A stretch of DNA of 8,942 nt from JAHEEM01 sp036396795 (lineage in GTDB: Bacteria; Pseudomonadota; Gammaproteobacteria; Steroidobacterales; Rariloculaceae), in contig DASWKF010000106.1 in NCBI GenBank assembly GCA_036396795.1, forward strand, positions 1 to 8,942. Reading direction: 5' to 3'. Positions 1-5,835 of this stretch are shown here, in pieces. The notes below the pieces were generated by a model. It was given only the letters and a program-made list of their open reading frames with translations, made no database searches and was not told where the DNA came from. Made by a program: the position numbers and the translations under genes. Numbering within the stretch: position 1 is the stretch's first letter; each line of letters starts with the position of its first letter.

Positions 1-165
1 CTTTGCTTCGTCTTCCGCTTCGAGACGAGCACACTCGTCACAAAGCGGCTTGCCGCCTTCCCCGAACCTAATGTGATCCAGCCCGATGCTCATGCCCACT
101 GCACACTCCAGGTGCGTGTGATGTACCGTTCCCATCACTGAATGCCACGGCGGTCTCGGCATCAT
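1..165 (-). CDS. Small Cys/His-rich hypothetical protein, partial (C-terminus beyond the left edge)
   Basis: This open frame runs off the left edge and shows 55 codons. It starts at an ATG-ATG pair; the upstream GAGAGGAAG gives a good ribosome binding site about 9 bases before the first ATG. The visible protein has a His-rich patch (H15, H16, H18) followed by C21, then a C-D-E-C knuckle at C42 and C45, and then an acidic tail. This spacing looks like a small zinc-binding protein, which is inference from the residues only. Codon third positions are moderately GC-rich, as expected for coding DNA here. The start lies about 115 bp from, and divergent to, the small gene at 281. I do not recognise the family. 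The frame stays open upstream to a TGA at 238-240, but no good earlier start is present. Confidence 0.45.
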   Translation of the reverse strand, partial: MMPRPPWHSVMGTVHHTHLECAVGMSIGLDHIRFGEGGKPLCDECARLEAEDEAK

Positions 166-280
166 CGCGCGCTTCCTCTCTGATCCAGAAATTACGGGGA
201 TCTCTGGAGAATAACCATGTCCGGCGGCCGCCTTCTGTCAGGGCGCAGACAGAAGGGGTAGTGCGCTTCGAACCACGGCC

Positions 281-451
281 GTGAACGAGGGACCCGCACC
301 GTGCGACGACTGCTCGCACGCTCAGCGGTGCGCTGCCAGCGGGAAGGCCTGCAAGGCGTTCGCCGTCAAAGGTGCTTCGATTGCGAGCTGGATCACCGCC
401 CCGCAGCGTCCAGAGTCTCAGAAATTCGTCCTCCCCACAGCAGTCAACTGA
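281..451 (+). CDS. Small four-cysteine protein, 56 aa
   Basis: This short frame begins at GTG 281 and ends at TGA 449-451. It has the pattern C-x2-C-x5-C-x6-C (C8, C11, C17, C24) followed by K-A-F-A, which resembles the short zinc-knuckle proteins often found near phage or plasmid genes. Third codon positions are strongly GC-rich, which supports real coding, whereas the other frames here read as noise. Weak points: no clear Shine-Dalgarno sequence precedes the GTG, and the frame is open back to 215 without an ATG. A short ATG frame at 217 with a good GGAGA site stops at 259-261 in a different frame, so a frameshifted longer N-terminus is conceivable. A zinc-binding role is inferred from the cysteines. 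Confidence 0.5.
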   Translation: MNEGPAPCDDCSHAQRCAASGKACKAFAVKGASIASWITAPQRPESQKFVLPTAVN

Positions 452-539
452 CTTCGGGATTTTGTGACTTCAATTCACGTCCAGCAACCCTAGGTGCGTT
501 AAAACTCAGCCCATCTCTGCGTACCAGGCACCCTAATCC

Positions 540-944
540 GTGGACGACTTCACAGATACCGTTCCCGACGCGCCTCAAGTTGCGGCTGTGAAGGATGCTG
601 ACGATACCGATGAATTGCCTGTCCTGGCACGGGATATTCCAAAATACGCAAGAGCCTTTTTACTCTTCTACAGAGCCCGAAGGATTCTCTCTGGCAATCG
701 CAATGGCCATACCGTAACTCGGGAACAGGCACTTCATGCTTGGCTGTATCTGGCTTCACTAAGCCTCAAAGATCTGCCACCGATACTAAGGCAACCCCAT
801 CGCGATATTGTCGCCCTTGCTTTTCAGCTACAAAGCGAAACTCAATCACCAGTCATGTTTGTTTCAAAAATATTAGAAATAACCACTTACATCGATCAAA
901 TCGTGGACGATCTGTTAACAGGCACGGATAAACCATACGACTAG
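540..944 (+). CDS. Hypothetical protein, 134 aa
   Basis: The start is GTG 540, because an in-frame TAA lies at 534-536 and no other start follows before residue 100. No strong ribosome binding site is visible. The protein has an acidic, probably disordered N-terminus (about residues 1-30), then an amphipathic, helix-rich body with several leucine-rich stretches, and an acidic end. There is no signal peptide, membrane segment or recognised catalytic motif. Codon use is clearly more AT-rich at third positions (TTA, ATA, AAA, ACT) than in the neighbouring genes, which suggests recent acquisition. I do not recognise the family. A helical regulatory or toxin-antitoxin-like role would be speculation. 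Confidence 0.55.
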   Translation: MDDFTDTVPDAPQVAAVKDADDTDELPVLARDIPKYARAFLLFYRARRILSGNRNGHTVTREQALHAWLYLASLSLKDLPPILRQPHRDIVALAFQLQSETQSPVMFVSKILEITTYIDQIVDDLLTGTDKPYD

Positions 945-947
945 CCT

Positions 948-1005
948 CACCAACACGCTCCCTCCAGAACCGGGCCCCTCTCCGGCGGCGGGTGTTGGGA
1001 TTTTG
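948..1005 (+). terminator. Possible intrinsic terminator
   Basis: A perfect 7-bp inverted repeat, CCAACAC at 950-956 and GTGTTGG at 992-998, encloses a GC-rich loop that can itself pair through CCGG at 970-973 and 982-985. It is followed by GATTTTG. It sits just after the stop of the 134-aa gene, where a terminator would be expected. The loop is long (35 nt) and the T run is only four bases, so the call is tentative. Confidence 0.3.
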
Positions 1006-1042
1006 TGGCAGACTAGCCGCAAACGAAAAGAAAGGCATGCCG

Positions 1043-1273
1043 ATGAAGCCTTCGCCTCGAACGGCCTACGTTGCCATCATCCCTTTGCTATGGGCCGGCT
1101 GGAGTATGGCTCAGGAACCACCCCAGCCAGAACAACAAGGCATAGAGACCGAAACCACCACTAATCAAGAACAAACGAATGATCCAGAGCCGGTCATTGT
1201 GGGGCCAGGCGGACGCATAGCACCCGAATCCGGCGGCGATGAGCCCGCCTTGTTGATTTGCACCAAGAACTGA
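1043..1273 (+). CDS. Small exported peptide with signal sequence, 76 aa
   Basis: The N-terminus looks like a type I signal peptide: basic residues K2 and R6, a hydrophobic core at about residues 8-20, and a likely signal peptidase cut after S-M-A at residue 23. The mature 53 residues are rich in Q, E, T and P, contain a glycine-rich stretch at about 54-66, and have a single cysteine near the end. ATG 1043 is preferred over the ATG at 1037 because AAAGG at 1031-1035 is 7 bases from the former but only 1 base from the latter. The product is predicted to be periplasmic or secreted and largely disordered. I do not recognise it. It could be the surviving front of a longer gene, since the frames after 1273 decay quickly. 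Confidence 0.5.
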   Translation: MKPSPRTAYVAIIPLLWAGWSMAQEPPQPEQQGIETETTTNQEQTNDPEPVIVGPGGRIAPESGGDEPALLICTKN

Positions 1274-1588
1274 GCCGGCTTTTGCACTGAAACGCGACCC
1301 CGGTAGCGATCCACATATCCAGGCCGTAGAACAGCTGCAGCACCTACGTCCCGGATCACGGCGCAATGCAAATATCTTGCCCTAACTGGCTCAATATTCG
1401 GTGCAAGTCAACAGCGACAAAGTCCAGCAGTTGTTGACGGAACGGCAGCGGGGCCGCACGCCATCGGCGCGGCTCGGGCCCGCAACTCTAGCCCTCGGCG
1501 CTCGGATCTGTTAGAGAGGCGAGCAGACTGATGGCCAGCGGAGCTTCCTTATGAGTGGCGGATCACAGCAACGCTACCGAGTTTCGGC
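1274..1588. other. Intergenic stretch without a convincing gene
   Basis: About 315 bases separate the exported peptide from the hydroxylase. One plus frame is readable in two pieces, about 1270-1380 and 1384-1512, separated by an in-frame TAA at 1382-1384 and ending at a TAG. It has Gln-rich, helix-like content but no start or ribosome site. This may be a decayed gene. I see no RNA gene, clear promoter or terminator. Confidence 0.4.
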
Positions 1589-2380
1589 TTGAATCGACTC
1601 ATGCTGCAGGATCATCTGTTCGAGATTGCGATCGCCGCGACGATCTGGCTGTTGTCGCTGGTCGTCCCCTTCCGCAAAATGAATGTCCGACCGGACCTAC
1701 GATGGGACCTATTCGCCGTCGGCTGCGCATTTTTGTTCGCCCTCGCGATTGACGAGGCTCTCGCCATACCCGCGGATTGGCTTTATGACGGGCTTCGCAC
1801 ATGGCGCGAGCTGGTCGATCAATTGCCTGCCTGGATACTGCTCCTGTTTTACCTGGTCGTAGGGGATTTGGGCCTGTATTGGGCTCACCGGCTCCTGCAC
1901 ACACGTGCTCTATGGCCCACGCATGCGTTCCACCACTCGTCAGAGCACGTCAATGTCCTTGCCGGACTTCGCGGGTCGCCAATACACATTCTCGTGCTCT
2001 TCCTGCCGTTGGTTGTCGCATACAGCATTTTCCCTTTCCCAGAAAACGGATCTGCGGGCATCGTCGTCTTCGCGGTGGAGGTTGCCAACCAGCATTACAT
2101 TCATTCCAACCTGTATATTCCGATGGCCCGGCAAATCGAAAAACTCTTCGTAACACCACGCATGCATTTCGTCCATCACAGCGCGCGGAAGAACTGCTCC
2201 AACAGTAACTACGGGTTTGTCTTCTCAGTATGGGACCGACTTTTCGGCACCTTCACCGATCCAGAATCAGTCGCTCCAGACGATCGATTGGGCTTGGACT
2301 ATGAAGACAGCAAATGGCGCATGCTGATAGGACTTCCGCGATCGCAGCTCTTCGACAGGTCAAGAGCTACCAACGTCTAG
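1589..2380 (+). CDS. Fatty acid hydroxylase / sterol desaturase family membrane protein
   Basis: This is a complete member (263 aa) of the integral-membrane di-iron oxygenase superfamily, whose members hydroxylate or desaturate lipids, sterols or carotenoids with O2. All three histidine boxes are present: H-R-L-L-H at residues 100-104, H-A-F-H-H at 112-116 and H-F-V-H-H at 193-197. Additional family-typical histidines lie at 169 and 172. Hydrophobic segments at about residues 10-27, 40-60, 81-97 and 131-147 would place the di-iron site on the cytoplasmic face. The substrate cannot be told from the sequence. The frame allows a TTG start at 1589 or an ATG at 1601, and neither has a good ribosome site, so the first four residues are uncertain. 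It appears monocistronic. Its last codons are overlapped on the opposite strand by the read-through end of the recombinase remnant. Confidence 0.93.
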   Translation: MNRLMLQDHLFEIAIAATIWLLSLVVPFRKMNVRPDLRWDLFAVGCAFLFALAIDEALAIPADWLYDGLRTWRELVDQLPAWILLLFYLVVGDLGLYWAHRLLHTRALWPTHAFHHSSEHVNVLAGLRGSPIHILVLFLPLVVAYSIFPFPENGSAGIVVFAVEVANQHYIHSNLYIPMARQIEKLFVTPRMHFVHHSARKNCSNSNYGFVFSVWDRLFGTFTDPESVAPDDRLGLDYEDSKWRMLIGLPRSQLFDRSRATNV

Positions 2381-3356
2381 CCCTCCCTTCGCACACGCTT
2401 GCCACGCACGGGAGCAACCTCTAGATCGGACTCGCGGAAATTGCCTTAAGCGATGGATAACGATGCGTTCCAGGTCCCTGGCCGGGACTCGTCGTCCCCG
2501 AGGCACGCCGCTCCGTGCCGATGCCGTCAGCGGTTGCGAGACGTAGTAGCGATAGCGCACCCCCTTCTTGTTGGCGTGCGTCGGCGTCATGCGCTGTCCG
2601 GTTTCGTCATAGACGAGCCCGACCAGAAGGCTCGGCACCCGGGCCTCCGAGCCGAGTTCCCTCTCGACCCGATTTTGCGCAAGCAGCTGCTGAACGCGAT
2701 CCCAAAGTTCGTTTGAGATGATCGCGTCGTGCTGGCCGGGGTAGCTCGCGTCCTTGTGCACAATCTCGCCGAGATAGATCCGGGTTTGCAGGAGCTTGTA
2801 CAACGCACCACGCGCGCAAGGCTTACCACCGGTTCGCCTGCCGTGCCGATCGATCCGGACCTTGCTCAAGAACCCGTCCTGATCGAGCGAGGCTTTGAGG
2901 GCGTGGACAGTCTTGACCTCGAAGTACCGGCGATAGATCTTCCCGGACCTGCCACGCTTCTTCTGGATTCGCAACGAGCTTTTTGTCCTTGACGTCGTAC
3001 CCTAGCGGCGGCACGCCGCCCATCCATAAGCCCTTGCGCTTCGAGGCCGCGATCTTGTCTCGGATCCGTTCCCCGGTCACCTCGCGTTCGAACTGCGCGA
3101 AGGACAAGAGCATATTGAGCGTAAGACGCCCCATCGAGGTCGTCGTATTGAACTGCTGGGTCACGGAAACGAAGGAGACGGAATTTCGGTCGAAGATCTC
3201 GACGATCGTGGCAAAGTCGTGGAGCGAGCGCGTCAGTCGGTCTACCTTGTAGACCACCGGGCTGTCTCGCTTTGATCGGGGTTCTTGGATGGCCCGCTCG
3301 AGGACCGGGAGCAATACACAGAACACTCGAGAACTGGAGTCTTCGCGTCGTTGCAT
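2360..3356 (-). pseudogene. Large serine recombinase remnant, frameshifted and truncated at both ends
   Basis: The 5' portion (3356 to about 2941) carries the second half of a resolvase-type catalytic domain: the V-Y-K-V-D-R-L-T-R-S-L helix start, F-N-T-T-T-S-M-G-R-L, the F-A-Q-F-E-R-E motif and the linker G-Y-D-V-K-D. The 3' portion (about 2940 to 2360) lies in another frame and continues collinearly with Y-R-R-Y-F-E, the Recombinase domain, and the non-Cys ribbon with G-V-R-Y-R-Y-Y-V-S. A single extra A on the minus strand at 2940-2941 (GGGAAGATC where GGGAGATC would keep frame) explains the switch. The first roughly 60-70 residues, including the catalytic serine, are missing: homology starts near 3310. 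The C-terminus departs from the family near 2440-2450 and runs into the hydroxylase gene. Intact relatives are usually 500 residues or more. It cannot be an active recombinase. Confidence 0.9.
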
Positions 3357-3662
3357 CCCATAGCGGGCGGAACGTTTCTCTCGTCAGGCTGGGTAGAGAT
3401 AAAGACCGGACTACCTACACGGCCGAACATCTTGCCGTAACACGACTTCCACCAAATACGGCGGCAGGACGGTAAAGAACTTGAACGTCAAACGCCAAGC
3501 GCGAATCATGTGCGTGCCGCTCGAGTTTCGCCGTCCTCGTCAGGGGACTGGTCTCTACCCGGCGTGAAAGACATCACCAAGAGCGTAAAGAAAGCTCAAC
3601 AATGGGACTGAGTAGCGCCCCATAGGATCCTGGAGCACCAAAACGCTTCAATAGCCAAGCTT

Positions 3663-3787
3663 TTCCCTGTTCTTCCCTGTCTTGCTGCTGGCAATGTGAG
3701 CAGCGGAACACTCTAAGCTATTGATCACAGCTGTGAAGTCGGCAACTGAGACCGCGAAAGCGCGCTGAAAACAGAGATCTTCCCTGT
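3663..3787. repeat. TTCCCTGT direct repeats
   Basis: The octamer TTCCCTGT occurs at 3663-3670, again 10 bases on at 3673-3680, and a third time at 3780-3787; the last two share the 10-mer TCTTCCCTGT. A shorter TCCCTG follows at 3835-3840. Read on the minus strand these are ACAGGGAA units. Their clustering in otherwise non-coding DNA next to a recombinase remnant suggests a recombination or regulatory site, but function is inference. Confidence 0.5.
3725..3736. repeat. Perfect 12-bp palindrome
   Basis: TCACAGCTGTGA is a perfect inverted repeat with no spacer, centred between the second and third TTCCCTGT copies. It could be a half of an operator or crossover site, or chance. No adjoining gene start makes one reading preferable. 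Confidence 0.35.
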
Positions 3788-3883
3788 ATTTTTCGCTGTT
3801 AGCCGGGAAATTCGGAGACGAGTTCGCAGTAGACTCCCTGCACCGCCATAGCTATTTTTTATTCAATAAGTTACGCGAGTTTT

Positions 3884-4123
3884 TTGGGCGTACCCAACAA
3901 CCGCGCCAACATCCCCACACCTTACGAATTCGAGCGATTCCGGATCGTCGGCGAACTCACCGATCGAATCCGATGGGCAAACGGCGTCAACGAGCTGATG
4001 CTGGACAGCAAGAATGACCTCAACAGACACGTGGTGGGCGCCATTTCCGGCGCGAGGGATCATCTGTACGAAGCGGTCAAGCTGGGCCGTGGAGTCGATT
4101 CTTGGCCTGGAGGGGTCCGCTGA
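3884..4123 (+). CDS. Hypothetical protein, 79 aa
   Basis: Third codon positions in this frame are strongly G/C biased (roughly three quarters), unlike the opposite-strand frame at 3863-4240, which supports real coding on the plus strand. The protein begins with a Pro/Asn-rich segment (residues 2-13), then carries a charged helical stretch (about residues 14-65) with alternating hydrophobics and no cysteines. The first canonical start is TTG 3884; the only Shine-Dalgarno-like bases are GAG four bases upstream. The frame is open back to a TAG at 3830-3832 without a better start. It lies at the edge of the recombinase debris, so the N-terminus may be truncated. I do not recognise the family. Confidence 0.45.
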   Translation: MGVPNNRANIPTPYEFERFRIVGELTDRIRWANGVNELMLDSKNDLNRHVVGAISGARDHLYEAVKLGRGVDSWPGGVR

Positions 4124-4183
4124 GAGGCGAGATCTCCGAGAAGTCGAGCCCGGGGATAGTCCTGAGCCCGAAGTCGTCTGTTT

Positions 4184-4210
4184 CAGCCCCGCTTCGGCGC
4201 GGCTTTTCTG
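4184..4210 (+). terminator. Intrinsic terminator
   Basis: Stem GCCCCGC (4186-4192) pairs with GCGCGGC (4197-4203) around a TTCG tetraloop with one C-C mismatch, and is followed by TTTTC. It lies about 60 bases after the stop of the 79-aa gene and before the next gene, as expected for a rho-independent terminator. Confidence 0.55.
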
Positions 4211-4303
4211 CACATCCAATTGGAACGTGAAGCGAATCACACACCGTAACGTAACTGTAATCTAAGGTTTCTGGCGCCTTGATTGTCGGAATGTTTGCTG
4301 CCT

Positions 4304-4597
4304 GTGTCGAAGGAAAAGAAACCCTTTCCCTCCAACCCCAAGATTGTGACTCGGACCTATCGTGGTCCGGATCGCCGTGGCCGCTATCCCGAGGATACAT
4401 CCTCCGGCGAAGTTGAATTCGATGACAAGGGGAGTCCCGTCTGGAGGCTGAAAACCATCAGGTTGCGGCGGAAGGACGATGACACGCTGAACCTCAAGAA
4501 AGCTCTCGAAGTCGATTCACTCTCTCTCGAAGGCGACGAGCCGGAACCCAAGCCTCTCAAGGAGGCTGGCTACGACCCCTATTCCCGCGAAGAGTAA
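4304..4597 (+). CDS. Small charged protein with C-terminal GYDPY tail
   Basis: The protein is about 97 aa from GTG 4304. It has a basic N-terminal third with R-G-P-D-R-R-G-R (about residues 20-27), a short D-D-K-G-S-P-V-W motif (40-47), a charged middle, and an acidic Pro-rich stretch (78-86) leading to G-Y-D-P-Y near the C-terminus. The D-D-K-G-x-x-V-W core with a Gly/aromatic/Pro-Tyr tail matches a pattern I associate with short uncharacterised proteobacterial proteins; no function is known to me. The start is uncertain: TTG 4283 and TTG 4295 are also in frame, and GGA at 4288-4290 fits TTG 4295 best. It is soluble and probably disordered. The next gene starts 17 bases after its stop, so the two are likely co-transcribed. 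Its closest relative in the window is the gene at 7634. Confidence 0.75.
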   Translation: MSKEKKPFPSNPKIVTRTYRGPDRRGRYPEDTSSGEVEFDDKGSPVWRLKTIRLRRKDDDTLNLKKALEVDSLSLEGDEPEPKPLKEAGYDPYSREE

Positions 4598-4614
4598 GAA
4601 GACCGGGAGCTGTT

Positions 4615-4830
4615 ATGACAACAGAAGCCTATATCCACGTTGTGCCGGAAGAAAGAACAGAAACCTGGTGTCTTTCCGTCAGCTATGGTGGGACGCTTGC
4701 TCAGATTCGACTTCATGGATACCTCAACCTCATGGACAAAGGCACCGCAAATAAGCAGCTTGCGCTCGAGCTCGCGCGATTGGGGAAGGAATTGACTTTG
4801 CTGTCCGACAGGCCCTCGGCCACCCATTGA
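4615..4830 (+). CDS. Small hypothetical protein, 71 aa
   Basis: ATG 4615 has a good ribosome site, GGGAG at 4605-4609, five bases upstream. The gene begins 17 bases after the stop of the GYDPY-tail gene and probably shares its transcript. The order of predicted elements is two strands (residues 5-11 and 17-33), a loop, a helix (44-60) with A-N-K-Q-L-A-L-E-L-A-R, then a short strand. This is loosely like DUF2188-type small proteins, but the similarity is too weak to assign. There is no signal peptide, and a single cysteine lies at residue 19. It is convergent with the lipoprotein gene, with about 107 bases between the stops. Confidence 0.65.
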   Translation: MTTEAYIHVVPEERTETWCLSVSYGGTLAQIRLHGYLNLMDKGTANKQLALELARLGKELTLLSDRPSATH

Positions 4831-4937
4831 GAGCAACCCGAACCACGAACGGAGCCCTTGCGTACCGAGCCCGGTCGTCGTTAGCCCTTGATCAGATCCG
4901 CGTAATCAGCACGGCCATCTGGCCGAGTAATGCGCTT

Positions 4938-5714
4938 CTAAAGCCGCGGCGCAACGCCCTCGATCGCGAACGCCTCCGTGCCCTCGCCCGGAAAGTCGAT
5001 CTCGGTCGTCGCGCCGAACACGAGCTTCTCGGGACCCACGAGGTTCGTATGGTCGAGCGCGCCGATGCCCGACCAGGTCGATCCGTTGAGAAACTCGACC
5101 TCCCCCTCGCAGCTCTCGAAAATAAATTCCATCGCGTAGGCGTTGAAGTCCGGATCGATGACGGATACCTGACCGTTCATGACACAGCCGCTCGCCGGAT
5201 CCTGCTCGAACAACACGCCGTTGCTGTCGATCGTCAGCACGTTGCCGAGATCGTCGAATTGACCGGCAAGTGTGTCGAGGCTCCCGTCGCGGAAGTAGTT
5301 GTCATTGAACGCAAGCGACAGCGTGACCTCGGACTCGGTACCGAAGCCCGTGATGCATTCGGAGGTGAACGTCAGCACGTCGCGCTCGACCAGCGTTCCG
5401 GACAGCGTGCAGGCCGCGATGACGCTGCCGTCCTCGAAAGTTTCTCCGAGGTAAGCGGCATGCGTGTAATCGGCCGCGACCTGGTCGCCGTCCACCGACA
5501 TGACACCGTATCCCTGACCGAAGTCGTCGACGAAATGGAACTCGCCGTCTTCCCCGATGAGCCCGAGGATGTAATCGCCGTTGGTATGCGTGCCTTCCCA
5601 GAGCCCACCCGGAGACAGATCACCCGGAGGCGGCAGCGCGATCATTGGAGGGTCGGTGCTCGAGCCGCCACAGGCGGCTATCGTTAGCGCCAAAGACACC
5701 GCGAGTTTTCTCAT
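4938..5714 (-). CDS. Predicted lipoprotein with duplicated beta-rich domain, 258 aa
   Basis: The N-terminus is a type II signal sequence: M-R-K, a short hydrophobic core, then I-A-A-C with the lipidated cysteine at residue 15, followed by a Gly/Ser/Pro-rich linker (16-36). G-G-S after the cysteine (not Asp) predicts outer-membrane sorting under the Lol rule. The remainder is beta-rich, with G-L-W-E-G at 37-41. Two halves look alike: C102 to C120 with an inner S-G-T-L, and C177 to C202 with an inner N-G-Q-V, each ending in an F-x-F/T-x-S-(E)C strand. This suggests an internal repeat with one disulfide per half. I recognise the pattern as that of a common multi-copy family of uncharacterised gammaproteobacterial lipoproteins. 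A ribosome site AGGG lies about 7 bases before the ATG. It is divergent from the histidine kinase, 121 bases away. Confidence 0.85.
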   Translation of the reverse strand: MRKLAVSLALTIAACGGSSTDPPMIALPPPGDLSPGGLWEGTHTNGDYILGLIGEDGEFHFVDDFGQGYGVMSVDGDQVAADYTHAAYLGETFEDGSVIAACTLSGTLVERDVLTFTSECITGFGTESEVTLSLAFNDNYFRDGSLDTLAGQFDDLGNVLTIDSNGVLFEQDPASGCVMNGQVSVIDPDFNAYAMEFIFESCEGEVEFLNGSTWSGIGALDHTNLVGPEKLVFGATTEIDFPGEGTEAFAIEGVAPRL

Positions 5715-5835
5715 TCGATGGCCCTATATCTCCCCTGTGTGTTAAAAATGCCATAAGCCGCATCAGGCCGCCGCGACCCCATTCACGAAAACGGGAAATG
5801 CCTCGAAAAACCCATCAGATCAAAGCCCTGAAGCT

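Larger units (their letters stand above)
3384..3883. other. Non-coding debris upstream of the recombinase remnant
   Basis: No convincing gene is seen in these 500 bases. The minus strand contains a 32-codon frame (3411-3509) with hydrophobic content and no ribosome site. The rest is stop-rich on both strands. It holds the TTCCCTGT repeats and the palindrome listed separately, and becomes AT-rich from about 3850. It is most simply read as eroded sequence belonging to the same mobile element as the recombinase remnant. Confidence 0.5.

Noticed and set aside
68..319. Minus-strand open frame of 83 codons
   Set aside because: It is in a different frame from the better supported Cys/His-rich gene (1-165) and overlaps the four-cysteine gene; no motif is visible.
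301..591. Plus-strand open frame of 96 codons
   Set aside because: It overlaps both the four-cysteine frame and the 134-aa gene, with noise-like composition and no ribosome site.
1801..2208. Plus-strand open frame of 135 codons
   Set aside because: It is an alternate frame inside the hydroxylase gene, which has all three histidine boxes.
3863..4240. Minus-strand open frame of 125 codons
   Set aside because: The third-position GC bias favours the plus-strand 79-aa gene, and the frame also crosses the terminator hairpin at 4186-4203.
4912..4925. CGGCC-atct-GGCCG hairpin between convergent genes
   Set aside because: The stem is only five base pairs and no T run follows on either strand, so it does not qualify as an intrinsic terminator.
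4827..5687. Long plus-strand open frame of 286 codons
   Set aside because: It is the antisense shadow of the lipoprotein gene, which has a signal sequence, lipobox and ribosome site; the plus-strand product is Arg/Glu/Val-rich with no domain.
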